Below are positions 27,589 through 36,647 of a DNA stretch of 64,000 bases, one piece after another (position 1 is the stretch's first letter; each line of letters opens with the position of its first letter). The notes below the pieces were generated by a model. That model saw only the letters and a list, made by a program, of their open reading frames with translations. It was not told the origin of the DNA and ran no database searches. The position numbers and the translations under genes were made by a program. This DNA is from Propionibacteriaceae bacterium (GTDB lineage: Bacteria; Actinomycetota; Actinomycetes; Propionibacteriales; Propionibacteriaceae). The stretch lies in NCBI GenBank assembly GCA_016717345.1, contig JADKFR010000002.1:124001-188000 (forward strand). Reading direction: 5' to 3'.

Positions 27589-28188
27589 GTGAGTAGAGCC
27601 ACCCCGATGGCACCCGACGAGCGTCGCCAGGCCATCATCGACGCCACCCTGCCGTTGTTGTTGGCCCAGGGGCCCGACATCAGCACCCGGGAGATCGCCC
27701 ACGCCGCCTGCGTGGCCGAGGGCACCATCTTCCGTGCCTTCGAGACCAAGCAGGAGCTGATCCACGCCACCATGGAGGCCGCCCTGCGGCCCGACAGCGC
27801 CCTGGCCTCGCTCGCCGGCCTGCCCCCCGAGCAGCGCCTGGAACAGCGGGTGGCAGCCATCCTTGACGTGCTGCGGGACGAGATCCGCCGGACCCGGTCG
27901 GTGTTCGCTCACTTCACGCGTCCGATCATCCCCCACGTCCCCCCCGCCGGAGCACGTTCCTGCCCGCCGATCAACCCGCACGAAAGCAAGGCGCGGATCG
28001 CCGAGGGTGCGGCCGCCGCCCTGGAGCCGTATGCGGCCCAACTCGCCGTCCCCACCCTGATCGCCGCCCAACTGCTGTCGGCGCTCGCCTTCGCGACCAG
28101 CCTCGGCCTGGCCGACGACCACCCGATCAACCAATCCAGCGCCCTCGCCGACGTCGTCCTGCACGGCATCGCCAAAGGAGACTCATGA
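27589..28188 (+). CDS. TetR-family repressor of the ABC exporter operon
   Basis: This 199-residue protein has a TetR helix-turn-helix at about residues 30-50 (ISTREIAHAACVAEGTIFRA). The start is either GTG 27589, which would be leaderless, or ATG 27607. It overlaps the first exporter gene (ATGA), so regulator and pump share one transcript. It probably binds the 27557-27574 palindrome and responds to a drug or lipid that the pump exports. Confidence 0.87.
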   Translation: MSRATPMAPDERRQAIIDATLPLLLAQGPDISTREIAHAACVAEGTIFRAFETKQELIHATMEAALRPDSALASLAGLPPEQRLEQRVAAILDVLRDEIRRTRSVFAHFTRPIIPHVPPAGARSCPPINPHESKARIAEGAAAALEPYAAQLAVPTLIAAQLLSALAFATSLGLADDHPINQSSALADVVLHGIAKGDS

Positions 28189-29918
28189 TCCGCCTGTTGG
28201 CGAAGTACCTTCGCCCCTATCGTCTGCCTCTGCTCTGGGTGGTGCTGCTGCAACTGACCCAGTCGGTGGCGTCCCTGTTCCTGCCCAGCATCAACGCCCT
28301 GATCATCGACAACGGGGTGGCGACCGGTGACACCGGCTATATCTGGCGGATGGGGGCGCTGATGCTGGGCGTCTCCGTCGTCCAGATCGCCGGCCAACTG
28401 GGGGCGACCTGGTTCGGTGCCCAGGCGGCGATGGGGTTCGGACGCGACCTGCGCGCGACGATCTTCGACCGGGCGCTCTCGTTCTCCTCGCGTGAGATGA
28501 ACAGCTTCGGGGCCCCCACGCTGATCACCCGCAACACCAACGACGTCCAACAACTCCAGATGCTGGTGCTGATGACGGCCATCATGATCGTGAGCGCCCC
28601 GCTCACGATGGTCGGCGGGGTCTTCATGGCGCTGCGCGAGGACGTCGGGTTGAGCTGGCTGATCCTCGTCGCGGTCATCGTCCTGGGCACCATCATCGGG
28701 GCCCTGATCGCGCAGATGACGCCGCTGTTCAAGGCTCAGCAGACCCGCATCGACACCCTCAACCGGGTACTGCGGGAGCAGATCTCCGGGTTGCGCGTGA
28801 TCCGGGCCTTCGTCCGCGAACCCACCGAAGCCGCCCGCTTCGACGCGGCCAACCACGACCTCGCCGACACGGCCACCGCGGTGGGCCGGCGCATGATGAC
28901 GCTCTTCCCCTCGGTGATGCTGGTGATGAACCTCTCCAGCGTCGCGGTGATCTGGTTCGGTGCGTTCCGGGTGGAAGACGGCTATCTGCAGGTCGGTCAG
29001 CTGACCGCCTACCTCTCATACCTCATGCAGATCCTGATGAGCGTGATGATGTCGACGATGATGCTGATGATCGCCCCCCGCGCGGCGGTCGCGGCCGGCC
29101 GCATCAATGAGGTGCTCGACACTGAGTCGTCGGTGGTCCCCCCACAGGATCCCGTCACCGCCGTCCACGTCCACGGCGAAGCCGCGTTCGACCGCGTCAG
29201 CTTCGCCTACCCCGGAGCGGAACTGCCGGTGCTCTCCGACATCAGCTTCACGATCCGGCGCGGCGAGACCACGGCGATCATCGGCTCCACCGGCGCGGGC
29301 AAGACCACCCTGGTGAGCCTGCTGCCGCGGCTGTTCGACGCCTCGTCGGGGACGGTCAGCGTGGACGGGGTGGACGTGCGCGACCTGGACCCCGACCTGC
29401 TGTGGGGCCGGATCGGTCTGGTCCCCCAACGCCCGTACCTCTTCAGCGGAACGGTGGCCTCCAACCTGCGCCTGGGCAACCCGGACGCCAGCGATGAGGA
29501 CCTCTGGAAGGCCCTCGAGGTCGCCCAGGCCAGCGACTTCGTCGCCAAGATGGCGGACGGTCTGGAATCGGCGATCAGCCAGGGCGGCACGAACGTCTCG
29601 GGCGGTCAGCGGCAGCGGCTGGCCATCGCCCGGGCGTTGGTGCGGCGCCCGGAGATCTACCTGTTCGACGACTCGTTCTCAGCCCTCGATGTGGCCACCG
29701 ACGCCGCGTTGCGGGCCGCCCTGGCCGCCGAGACCTCGCGGGCGGCCGTGGTGATCGTCGCCCAGCGGGTCTCCACGATCCGCACCGCCGAGCAGATCAT
29801 CGTCCTTGACGACGGACGGATCGAAGGCATCGGCACCCACGAAGAACTGCTGGCCAGCTGCCCGACCTACGTCGAGATCGTGGAGAGCCAATTCAAGGTC
29901 GAGGAGTTGGCGGCATGA
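28185..29918 (+). CDS. ABC exporter half-transporter (degenerate-site subunit)
   Basis: This 577-residue protein is a type IV exporter: six membrane helices to about residue 310, then an ATPase domain. Walker A is GSTGAGKTT and the signature is VSGGQRQR. The Walker B region reads LFDDSFSALD, with Asp where catalytic Glu is expected. That substitution marks the subunit whose own ATP site does not hydrolyse efficiently in heterodimeric exporters such as TM287/288. It overlaps the next gene by four bases, its evident partner. Substrates may be drugs or lipids. Confidence 0.88.
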   Translation: MIRLLAKYLRPYRLPLLWVVLLQLTQSVASLFLPSINALIIDNGVATGDTGYIWRMGALMLGVSVVQIAGQLGATWFGAQAAMGFGRDLRATIFDRALSFSSREMNSFGAPTLITRNTNDVQQLQMLVLMTAIMIVSAPLTMVGGVFMALREDVGLSWLILVAVIVLGTIIGALIAQMTPLFKAQQTRIDTLNRVLREQISGLRVIRAFVREPTEAARFDAANHDLADTATAVGRRMMTLFPSVMLVMNLSSVAVIWFGAFRVEDGYLQVGQLTAYLSYLMQILMSVMMSTMMLMIAPRAAVAAGRINEVLDTESSVVPPQDPVTAVHVHGEAAFDRVSFAYPGAELPVLSDISFTIRRGETTAIIGSTGAGKTTLVSLLPRLFDASSGTVSVDGVDVRDLDPDLLWGRIGLVPQRPYLFSGTVASNLRLGNPDASDEDLWKALEVAQASDFVAKMADGLESAISQGGTNVSGGQRQRLAIARALVRRPEIYLFDDSFSALDVATDAALRAALAAETSRAAVVIVAQRVSTIRTAEQIIVLDDGRIEGIGTHEELLASCPTYVEIVESQFKVEELAA

Positions 29919-31804
29919 GCAATCGGACCGATACCGTCGCCAAGACGCCCATCAAGGCGAACGAGCGACCCAAGTACGTCCCGCAACAGCGCGGCGGCCC
30001 GATGGGCCACGGTGGCGGCACCGGCGAGAAGGCGGTGTCGTTCGGCCCGTCCCTGAAGCGTCTTCTGGGGCACCTGAGTCCGGAGCGGATGCTGATCAGC
30101 GGCGTCGTCGCGATGGTGCTGGTGTCCACCGGACTGATGGCGATCGGGCCGGCGATCCTGGGCCAGGCGACGAACCTGATCTACGACGCCCACGTCGTCA
30201 ACCGCACCGCCATCGATTTCACCGCCGTCGGGGAGGTGCTGCTGCTGGCCCTGGTGGCCTACGTGGTCGCTGGCGTCTTCTCCTGGGGTTCCGGGTGGAT
30301 CATCAACGGGATCGTGCAGCGCTCGGTCTACCGGATGCGGGCCGAAGTCAGCGACAAGATCGGCCGACTGCCGTTGAAGTACTTCGACGCCCAGCCACGC
30401 GGTGAACTGCTCAGCCGCGTCACCAACGACGTCGACAACGTGTCGCAGTCACTGCAGCAGACGCTGTCGCAGATCCTCACCAACCTGTTCACGCTGGTCG
30501 GGGTCCTGGTGATGATGTTCTACGTCTCACCGTTGCTGGCGGTGATCGCTCTGGTCACCATTCCGGTCGCGCTGGTGGTGACGATGTTCATCGGGAAGCG
30601 GTCGCAGAAGCTGTTCGCCACGACCTGGAAGGCCACCGGCCAGCTCAACAGCCAGATCGAAGAGGCCTACACCGGCCACGACCTCGTCAAGGTGTTCGGT
30701 CGGCGCCGCGAGGTGGCTGCCGCCTTCCAGGCCAAGAACGACGAGCTGTTCGACGCCGCCTTCGGGGCGCAGTTCATCTCCGGACTCATCATGCCGGTGA
30801 TGTTCTTCATCGGGAACCTCAACTACGTCGTGATCGCCGTGGTGGGCGGGCTGCAGGTCGCCTCCGGGCAACTCGGACTGGGAGCCGTACAGGCGTTCAT
30901 CCAGTACTCGCGCTCCTTCACCCAACCGATCACGCAGCTGGCGTCCATGGCCAATCTGTTGCAGTCCGGCGTCGCCTCGGCGGAGCGGGTGTTCGAGGTG
31001 TTGGACGCGGAGGAGGAACGTGCCGACGAGGACGGCGCCCTGCGCCGGGCTGATGGTCGGGTGGAGTTCGAGCACGTCGACTTCTCGTACAACCCCGCCA
31101 AGCCGCTGATCACCGACCTGTCGCTGGTGGCCGAGCCCGGTTCGACCGTGGCCATCGTGGGACCCACCGGGGCGGGGAAGACCACCCTGGTGAACCTGAT
31201 CCTGCGGTTCTACGAGCTGCAGGGTGGCCGGATCACCCTGGACGGGGTGGACATCGCCACCGTCCCGCGACGCGACCTGCGCGGCGAGATCGGCATGGTG
31301 CTGCAGGACGCCTGGCTGTTCGGCGGCACGATCCGCGACAACATCGCCTACGGCAAGGAGGGCGCCGGCGAGGACGAGATCATCGCGGCGGCCAAAGCGA
31401 CCTACGTCGACAGGTTCGTGCACTCGCTGCCCGAGGGCTACGACACCGTGATCAACGAAGAGGCCTCGAACCTGTCGTCGGGGGAGAAGCAGTTGATCAC
31501 CATCGCCCGGGCGTTCCTCAGTGACCCGAGCCTGCTGATCCTGGACGAGGCCACCTCGTCGGTCGACACCCGCACCGAACTGCTGGTGCAGCGGGCGATG
31601 AAGAAGCTGCGCGCGGATCGCACGAGTTTCGTGATCGCCCACCGGCTCTCCACGATCCGGGACGCCGACGTGATCCTGGTGATGGAGGACGGAGCGATCG
31701 TCGAGCAGGGCACCCACCGCTCGCTGCTCGCCGCCCGGGGCCACTACTACCGGCTCTATCAGGCCCAGTTCGCCGCGGCCATCACCGAGGAGGACGCCGC
31801 CTGA
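29915..31804 (+). CDS. ABC exporter half-transporter (catalytic-site subunit)
   Basis: This 629-residue protein has a roughly 45-residue polar N-terminal extension, six membrane helices and an ATPase domain. Walker A is GPTGAGKTT, Walker B is LLILDEATSSVD with the catalytic Glu, and the signature is altered to LSSGEKQL. In a heterodimer this altered signature faces the partner's Asp-type Walker B, making one weak and one strong ATP site. This matches the first subunit exactly. Confidence 0.88.
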   Translation: MSNRTDTVAKTPIKANERPKYVPQQRGGPMGHGGGTGEKAVSFGPSLKRLLGHLSPERMLISGVVAMVLVSTGLMAIGPAILGQATNLIYDAHVVNRTAIDFTAVGEVLLLALVAYVVAGVFSWGSGWIINGIVQRSVYRMRAEVSDKIGRLPLKYFDAQPRGELLSRVTNDVDNVSQSLQQTLSQILTNLFTLVGVLVMMFYVSPLLAVIALVTIPVALVVTMFIGKRSQKLFATTWKATGQLNSQIEEAYTGHDLVKVFGRRREVAAAFQAKNDELFDAAFGAQFISGLIMPVMFFIGNLNYVVIAVVGGLQVASGQLGLGAVQAFIQYSRSFTQPITQLASMANLLQSGVASAERVFEVLDAEEERADEDGALRRADGRVEFEHVDFSYNPAKPLITDLSLVAEPGSTVAIVGPTGAGKTTLVNLILRFYELQGGRITLDGVDIATVPRRDLRGEIGMVLQDAWLFGGTIRDNIAYGKEGAGEDEIIAAAKATYVDRFVHSLPEGYDTVINEEASNLSSGEKQLITIARAFLSDPSLLILDEATSSVDTRTELLVQRAMKKLRADRTSFVIAHRLSTIRDADVILVMEDGAIVEQGTHRSLLAARGHYYRLYQAQFAAAITEEDAA

Positions 31805-31839
31805 CCTTGGTCGGAAGCGACCGCCGCCCGCCGTTGATC

Positions 31840-31857
31840 GGACTGTCCCGACAGTCC
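31840..31857 (+). terminator. Hairpin after the exporter operon
   Basis: GGACTGT at 31840-31846 pairs with ACAGTCC at 31851-31857 around CCCG, 36 bases after the stop. There is no T run, so this is a weak or factor-assisted terminator candidate. Confidence 0.4.
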
Positions 31858-32188
31858 CGATGTCGAGCCCGGTGACGCACCTGCCTTGCCGAAGGCCTGG
31901 CGCTGAGTCCCGTCAGCGTCGAATCGGCGCGGCACGCGGAGGTCAGGGCACCTCACTTGACATGGGGGGTGAGCCAGTTCGAGGTGCGGCCCGCCCTGCC
32001 GACTGAGTCGATACGGCGCAGAGGGGGTAACGCACACATCATCGGTGTGGGACTCGGTCAAGATCCCGAGCCGGTCCATTACGCCATCCCAGGCTCGGGA
32101 CGCTTCGCCCCGGGCAAGGTCGGTTTCCACCGCCGTGATGACCCCCACACCGCCTCAAACAACGGCGCTCCGCGCACCTGGGAGAGAA
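31858..32188. other. Intergenic, nothing recognised
   Basis: About 330 bases between the exporter hairpin and the control region of the first DUF222 gene. No conserved frame or RNA gene is seen. Confidence 0.35.
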
Positions 32189-32241
32189 TCGAATTTCCTG
32201 TTCGATATATTCAGTTGATTCTCAGGTCCACAAGCGGGTTC
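32189..32241 (+). promoter_or_regulatory. LexA-like repeat and conserved 43-base element before DUF222 gene 1
   Basis: TCGAA at 32189-32193 and TTCGA at 32201-32205 form an inverted repeat with a 7-base gap; the actinobacterial SOS box has a 6-base gap. The 43 bases at 32199-32241 match those at 61092-61134 at about 34 positions, and both end about 50 bases before the ATG of a DUF222-HNH gene. CTGTCAG at 32262-32268 is also shared. This is a conserved control region of the two paralogues. Confidence 0.6.
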
Positions 32242-32290
32242 GGGGGCTGTGGTGACGATTCCTGTCAGTGCCGGCTGATTGGGTTGAACC

Positions 32291-33653
32291 ATGGAACACC
32301 AGCCGGCAGCTCACGTGCTGTCTTCGATCGAGGCCCTCCTCGACGGGTTCGAGGTGGCCACGGTCGGGGCGGGTGAGCGACTCGACTGCTCACGGGTCGC
32401 GCGCCGGCTGGCGTCGCGGCTGTCGGCGGTGGCCGGGCTACTACTGGCCGGCGCTGAGGCGGCGCAGGAATCATTGCGCGGGACAGGGACACCGACGACG
32501 TCCTGGCTGGCGATCCAGGACGGACTGTCGAAACGGGAAGCGGCCGGGGCGCTGCACCAGGCCCGGCAGTTGAGCCAACACCCCGACGTGGGCGCGGCTG
32601 CCGCGGCAGGCCGGATCAGCCTCGGGCAGGCACGCGCCATCCACACCGTGCTGTCAGGCCTCGACGGCCTGGACGAACAACAACAGGCCCGGGCCGAGCA
32701 GGTAATGCTCGGCCTAGCCGCCACCATGGACACCGACCGGCTCGCCAAAGCGGCACCACTGGTGGTGGCCGACGTCGCCGCCGACCAGGCCGACGAAACC
32801 CTGGAACGCCGGCTGCAACGCCAAACCGAGGCGGCCCGACGGAACCGGTCGTTGACGTTCGGCCGCGACGGCAACGGGTCGGTCACATTCTCCGGCAGCC
32901 TGCCGCTGGTCGATGGTGAGGCGTGGCTGGTGATCCTGGACGCCTACACCGAATCGAAACGGCGCACTGTGATGGAGGAACGAGACCCGACTCACCCCGG
33001 CACTGAGCCCGGCGCAACGCCGGGCCGACGCCCTACTGGCCATGATCGGCGTACACCAGCAGGAACGGCGCGCGCCCCGAGCCGGCGGTGACCGGCCCCG
33101 GATCGTGGTCACCCTCGACTACGACCGGCTCCGGACCGGCGCCGCCGACGCCGGACTCGTCGGCGACCAGCCGATCAGCGCCGGTGATCTGCGCCGCCTG
33201 TGTTGCGACGCCGACCTGCTGCCCGCCGTGCTGGGTGCCGCCGGGGAAGTCCTCGACGTAGGACGCTCCTACCGGCTTGTCACCCCCGCCATCCGCACCG
33301 CGCTGACCGTGCGGGACGGCGGGTGCGTGTTCCCAAGCTGCCACGCCCGGGCGGTGGGATGTGACGCCCACCACATCCAGCCCTGGCAGGCAGGCGGGAT
33401 CACCGCGTTGAGCAACCTATGCCTGCTGTGCGCGCAGCACCATGCCCTGGTCGAGCCCGCGAAGTACGGGATGCGGGATCAGTGGGAGATCCGGATCGCC
33501 GCCGACGGCATCCCCGAAGCCATCCCCCCAGCCCGCATCGACCCCCACCGACAACCCATCCGCCACGCCCGCTTCACCCGAGCCGGGCCCACAACCGACA
33601 CCCCACCCACCCCGGCACCCGGAACGGCACCCGGAACGCCGCCGGCCGCCTGA
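32291..33653 (+). CDS. DUF222 / HNH endonuclease (13E12 type), one frameshift
   Basis: The N-terminal DUF222 region (AREA-type helices, with AGRISLGQARAIHTVLSGLD) is followed by an HNH nuclease motif. CVFPSCHARAVGCDAHHIQP is followed by NLCLLCAQHH. The frame breaks near base 33000; one extra base must be removed, and LSPAQRRADALLAMIGVHQQ then continues in the next frame. Corrected, it is 453 residues, against 451 for the intact paralogue at 61185. Proteins of this family are repeated in actinobacterial genomes and their biological role is unclear. A minisatellite starts right after the stop. Confidence 0.82.
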
Positions 33654-34060
33654 ACAACCCCCGGCAGGCTTCGGGCTGCCCCGGCCCACCCGGCAAGCTT
33701 CGAGCTACCCCGGCCCACCCGGCAGGCTCCGGGCAGGCTTCGGCCCACCCGGCAGGCCCACCCGGCAGGCTTCGGGGCTGGGCCCCTGCACGCCCAGGTC
33801 GGCAAGCTCCCGGGTCCCCGCGCCCGCCCAGGTCGGCAAGCTCCCGGGTCCCCGGCCCACCCGGCAGGCTCCGGGCAGGCTTCGGCCCACCCGGCAGGCC
33901 CACCCGGCAGGCTTCGGGGCTTCCGGGTCCCCCCGCACGCCCAGGTCGGCAAGCTCCCGGGTCCCCGCGCCCGCCCAGGTCGGCAAGCTCCCGGGTCCCC
34001 GGCCCACCCGGCAGGCTCCCGGCAACCCCGGCCCACCCGGCAGACTCCCGGCTGCCCCCG
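33654..34060. repeat. GC-rich tandem repeat array after DUF222 gene 1
   Basis: The stretch is built from variants of CCCACCCGGCAGGCTTCGGG and CCCAGGTCGGCAAGCTCCCG. A 69-base block at 33711-33779 recurs without change at 33853-33921. The segment beginning CACGCCCAGGTCGGCAAG recurs 147 bases later, so there is a higher-order period of about 142-147 bases. No reading frame is credible. Unit sequence and period differ from the array behind the second DUF222 gene. Confidence 0.85.
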
Positions 34061-34154
34061 TGCGACCGCTGTGGAGTGGCAGCGACAACCTCTGCCTGCC
34101 GCCCGGCGCGGGTCACGTCAGGGTCACCGGCCCACCCGGGGCTAGGCTGCCCTG

Positions 34155-35219
34155 GTGAGCCGCACCTGGCGAATCGGGGAGGTTGCCGAGCGCACCGGCC
34201 TGACCCGGCGAACGCTGCGCCACTACGACGACCTCGGCCTGCTGACCCCGTCCGCCCGCAGCTGGGGCGACTACCGGCTCTACGACGAGGCGGACCTCCT
34301 GCGGTTGCTGCAGATCCAGAACCTGAAGGCGCTGGGCCTGAGCCTCCCCGAGATCGCCGGTGCGCTGGCGGATGCGAGCCTGGATGCTGCGGCGACGCTC
34401 CGCAGCCACCTGTCCCACCTGGAGGACCGGATCGCCGCTGAGCAGGTGCTGGCCCGACGCCTGGCCGGCCTCGCCGATACCGCTGAGCTCAGCTGGCAGG
34501 ACGTGCTCGAAGTGATCGCGCTGACGCAGCAGCTGGGGCATCCTGACCCGACCGTCCGCTTGCGAGCAGCGCTGCGGCCGCCGGTCCAGAGCACGTCCGA
34601 CCTGCTCGACAGGCTGCAGGCAGAGACCGACCCGGCAGTTCGGGAGGCGTTGGTCTGGGCGCTGGCCCAGCAACCGCAGGTCGCCGAGGCCGCCGTGTCG
34701 AGAATCGACGATCCCGACCCGGAGCTGCGCAGGTGGCTGGTGCGCCTGCTGGGGAAGCTCCGCGATCCGATCACCGTCCCGGCCCTGGTCGCCAGGCTCG
34801 ACGACCCGGATCCCCGGGTCGTCGCCGCTGCGGTGTCAGCTCTTGGGCCGTGGCGCCCCGAGTCGGCCCTCCCACGGCTGGTTGCCCTGCTGGGCACCCC
34901 GGCGGGCGAGGCAGCCGATCTTCGGGAAGCGCTGGCCGGCTACGGTGACGCGGCGGTGCCGCTCGTCGGTGCGCTGCTGAAGGCACCTGCGGCGACCACG
35001 CGGGCGCGGGCTGCTGAGGTGCTCGGCGCCACCGGCTCGCCAGCAGCGTTGCCCGCGCTGCAGGAGGCCCTGACCGACGCCGATCCGCAGGTGCGGCTGA
35101 CCAGCCTGATCGCCCTGGGGGAACTCGGGCCGCCCGCCCGGGCGTCGATCGAATCGCTGGCAGGCGACGACGAGCTCGGCAAGGTCGCCCGCCGGCTGCT
35201 TGACCTTCACGTCGGGTGA
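34155..35219 (+). CDS. MerR-type regulator fused to HEAT repeats
   Basis: This 354-residue protein starts with a MerR helix-turn-helix and wing: WRIGEVAERTGLTRRTLRHY, then YRLYDEADLLRLLQIQ. A coiled region spans about residues 75-110. From about residue 150 onward it has repeated helical HEAT-like units (DPDPELRRWLVRLLGKLRDP, DPDPRVVAAAVSALG, DADPQVRLTSLIALGELG). MerR proteins normally carry a small ligand domain here. HEAT repeats suggest protein binding instead. It begins with GTG. The ligand and target promoter are unknown. Confidence 0.82.
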   Translation: MSRTWRIGEVAERTGLTRRTLRHYDDLGLLTPSARSWGDYRLYDEADLLRLLQIQNLKALGLSLPEIAGALADASLDAAATLRSHLSHLEDRIAAEQVLARRLAGLADTAELSWQDVLEVIALTQQLGHPDPTVRLRAALRPPVQSTSDLLDRLQAETDPAVREALVWALAQQPQVAEAAVSRIDDPDPELRRWLVRLLGKLRDPITVPALVARLDDPDPRVVAAAVSALGPWRPESALPRLVALLGTPAGEAADLREALAGYGDAAVPLVGALLKAPAATTRARAAEVLGATGSPAALPALQEALTDADPQVRLTSLIALGELGPPARASIESLAGDDELGKVARRLLDLHVG

Positions 35220-35256
35220 GCCTTGAGAGTGGGTGGTGACGACGAAAGGAGACGTC

Positions 35257-35622
35257 ATGACCCTATTGAGCTACCTGCGTGCCGATCTGGTACCCCTGAT
35301 GAAGCGCCGCGAGAAGGTGGCCCTGCGCGCCGTCCGGGACGCCATCGGTGCGATCGAGAACGCCCAGGTCACGTACCTCGCCACGCCGGCCACGGTGGCA
35401 GCTACCAGTGAGTTCGTTGCGAGTGCAGTCCGGTTCGGCTGCGCCGAGCGCGTCCGGCGGGAGTTGAGCGACGCCGAGATGATGGTGCTGGCGCGGGCTG
35501 AAGTGACCCGTCGGCTCGATGAATCGGCCCACTACCGGGAGGCCGGCCGCGTCGATGCGGCGCTGACGCTGAAAGCTGAGGCGCTCGCCCTGACCGACCG
35601 CCTGGACGCCTACCCCGGGTGA
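35257..35622 (+). CDS. GatB/YqeY-like protein
   Basis: A 121-residue all-helical protein whose first half (LVPLMKRREKVALRAVRDAI, then GAIENAQ) matches the start of YqeY. The C-terminal domain of GatB is a relative. YqeY proteins are stand-alone tRNA-amidotransferase-like domains with no firm function. GAAAGGAG precedes the ATG at 35257. The gene stops 18 bases before the near-pure G/C tract. Confidence 0.7.
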   Translation: MTLLSYLRADLVPLMKRREKVALRAVRDAIGAIENAQVTYLATPATVAATSEFVASAVRFGCAERVRRELSDAEMMVLARAEVTRRLDESAHYREAGRVDAALTLKAEALALTDRLDAYPG

Positions 35623-35640
35623 CACTGGCAGCCGGGTGGC

Positions 35641-36021
35641 CCGGGGGGGGGGGGGGCGCCTCGGGGGGGGGGGGGGGGGCCGGGGCCGCGGGGGCGGGGG
35701 GGGGCGGCCGGGGCCGCCGCCCCTCCCCCCGGGGGGGCGGGGGCCGGCCGGCCCGGCGGGGGTCGGGGGGGGGGGGGGGGCGGGGGGGGGGGGGGCCCCC
35801 GGGGGCCCGGGGGGGGGGGGGGGGGGGGGGCGGGCGGGGGCCGGGCGGGGGCCGCCCCGGGGGCGGCGGGGGGGGGGGCCCGGGCGGGGGGGGGGCGCCC
35901 CCGGGCGGGGGGGTCCCCCCGGGGGGGGCCGCCCGGCCCCCGGGCCGCCCCCCCCCCGGGCCCCCCCCGGGGGGGGGGGGGCCCCCCCCCCCGCCCCCCC
36001 CGGGGGGGGGGGGGCCCGGCC
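35641..36021. repeat. 381-base tract with no A and only four T (probable sequencing artefact)
   Basis: From 35641 to 36021 I count no A and four T (35661, 35724, 35763, 35914). The rest is runs of G and, toward the right, runs of C. Runs of ten to twenty G are frequent. No real genome region I know looks like this next to ordinary coding DNA. It is most simply a failed consensus over a hard hairpin or quadruplex-forming intergenic region. The true sequence between the YqeY-like and DUF421 genes is therefore unknown. Confidence 0.85.
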
Positions 36022-36060
36022 TGCGCGTCCGTCCCTGCAGTCATCGTGGCGGACGCGCAC

Positions 36061-36624
36061 TCAGGCGCGGGGGGACCCGAGCATCCCCTTCAACTCGGCC
36101 ACGGCGGCCGCCAGGTCGTCACGGGTCACCGCCCGATCCCCCGGCTTGAGCTTCACCAACAGGTCGCCCTCCGGCTCCAGGGAAGCCACCTCGATCTGGC
36201 TGGGGTCGTCCACGCCCTGGCGCCGCAGGGCGAGCGCAAGTTCCCGGTCGTTGATGCCGAGGCGATGGAGTTGGGCCTGCTCGGGAATCCCGTTGGTGAT
36301 CACGTCGGCGTGGCGACCCACCACCAGATGCCGAACGAAACGGCTGCGTTGGGCCAGCAGGTCCATCCCCAGATCGAAACCGATCAGGACCACCGCGCCG
36401 ACCAGCCCTCCGAGGACGGAATTGTCCGGGCCGATGATGGCGTTCTGCACCACATTGCTGAGCAGCAGGACGACCACCAGATCCAGCGAATTCATTTGCG
36501 CCAGCAACCGCTTTCCGGCCAAGCGGAGCAGGATCGCGATCCCGAGGTAGACCACGACGGTGCGGAGCGCTTTCTCAACCAGCGAGATGTCCATGGAAAC
36601 GAAGGGAGTGAGCCAATCCGTCAT
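36061..36624 (-). CDS. DUF421 (YetF/YcaP-like) membrane protein
   Basis: This 187-residue protein has two to three membrane helices (TVVVYLGIAILLRL, LDLVVVLLLSNVVQN, GLVGAVVLIGFDLG) and a cytoplasmic domain with the LGINDRELALALRRQGVDDP pattern of DUF421. Bacillus YetF relatives are spore or membrane proteins of unknown activity. GKR after the first helix is also conserved. It lies 23 bases downstream of blaI on the same strand. Confidence 0.82.
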   Translation of the reverse strand: MTDWLTPFVSMDISLVEKALRTVVVYLGIAILLRLAGKRLLAQMNSLDLVVVLLLSNVVQNAIIGPDNSVLGGLVGAVVLIGFDLGMDLLAQRSRFVRHLVVGRHADVITNGIPEQAQLHRLGINDRELALALRRQGVDDPSQIEVASLEPEGDLLVKLKPGDRAVTRDDLAAAVAELKGMLGSPRA

Positions 36625-36647
36625 GGCCCTACGCTACGCGCGAGCAC

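Noticed and set aside
33419..34441. Long Pro/Arg/Ala-rich frames through the first minisatellite
   Set aside because: They are repeat translations that overlap real genes in other frames.
35619..36550. Long Gly/Pro/Arg-rich open frames across the G/C tract
   Set aside because: They come only from runs of G and C and have no family similarity.
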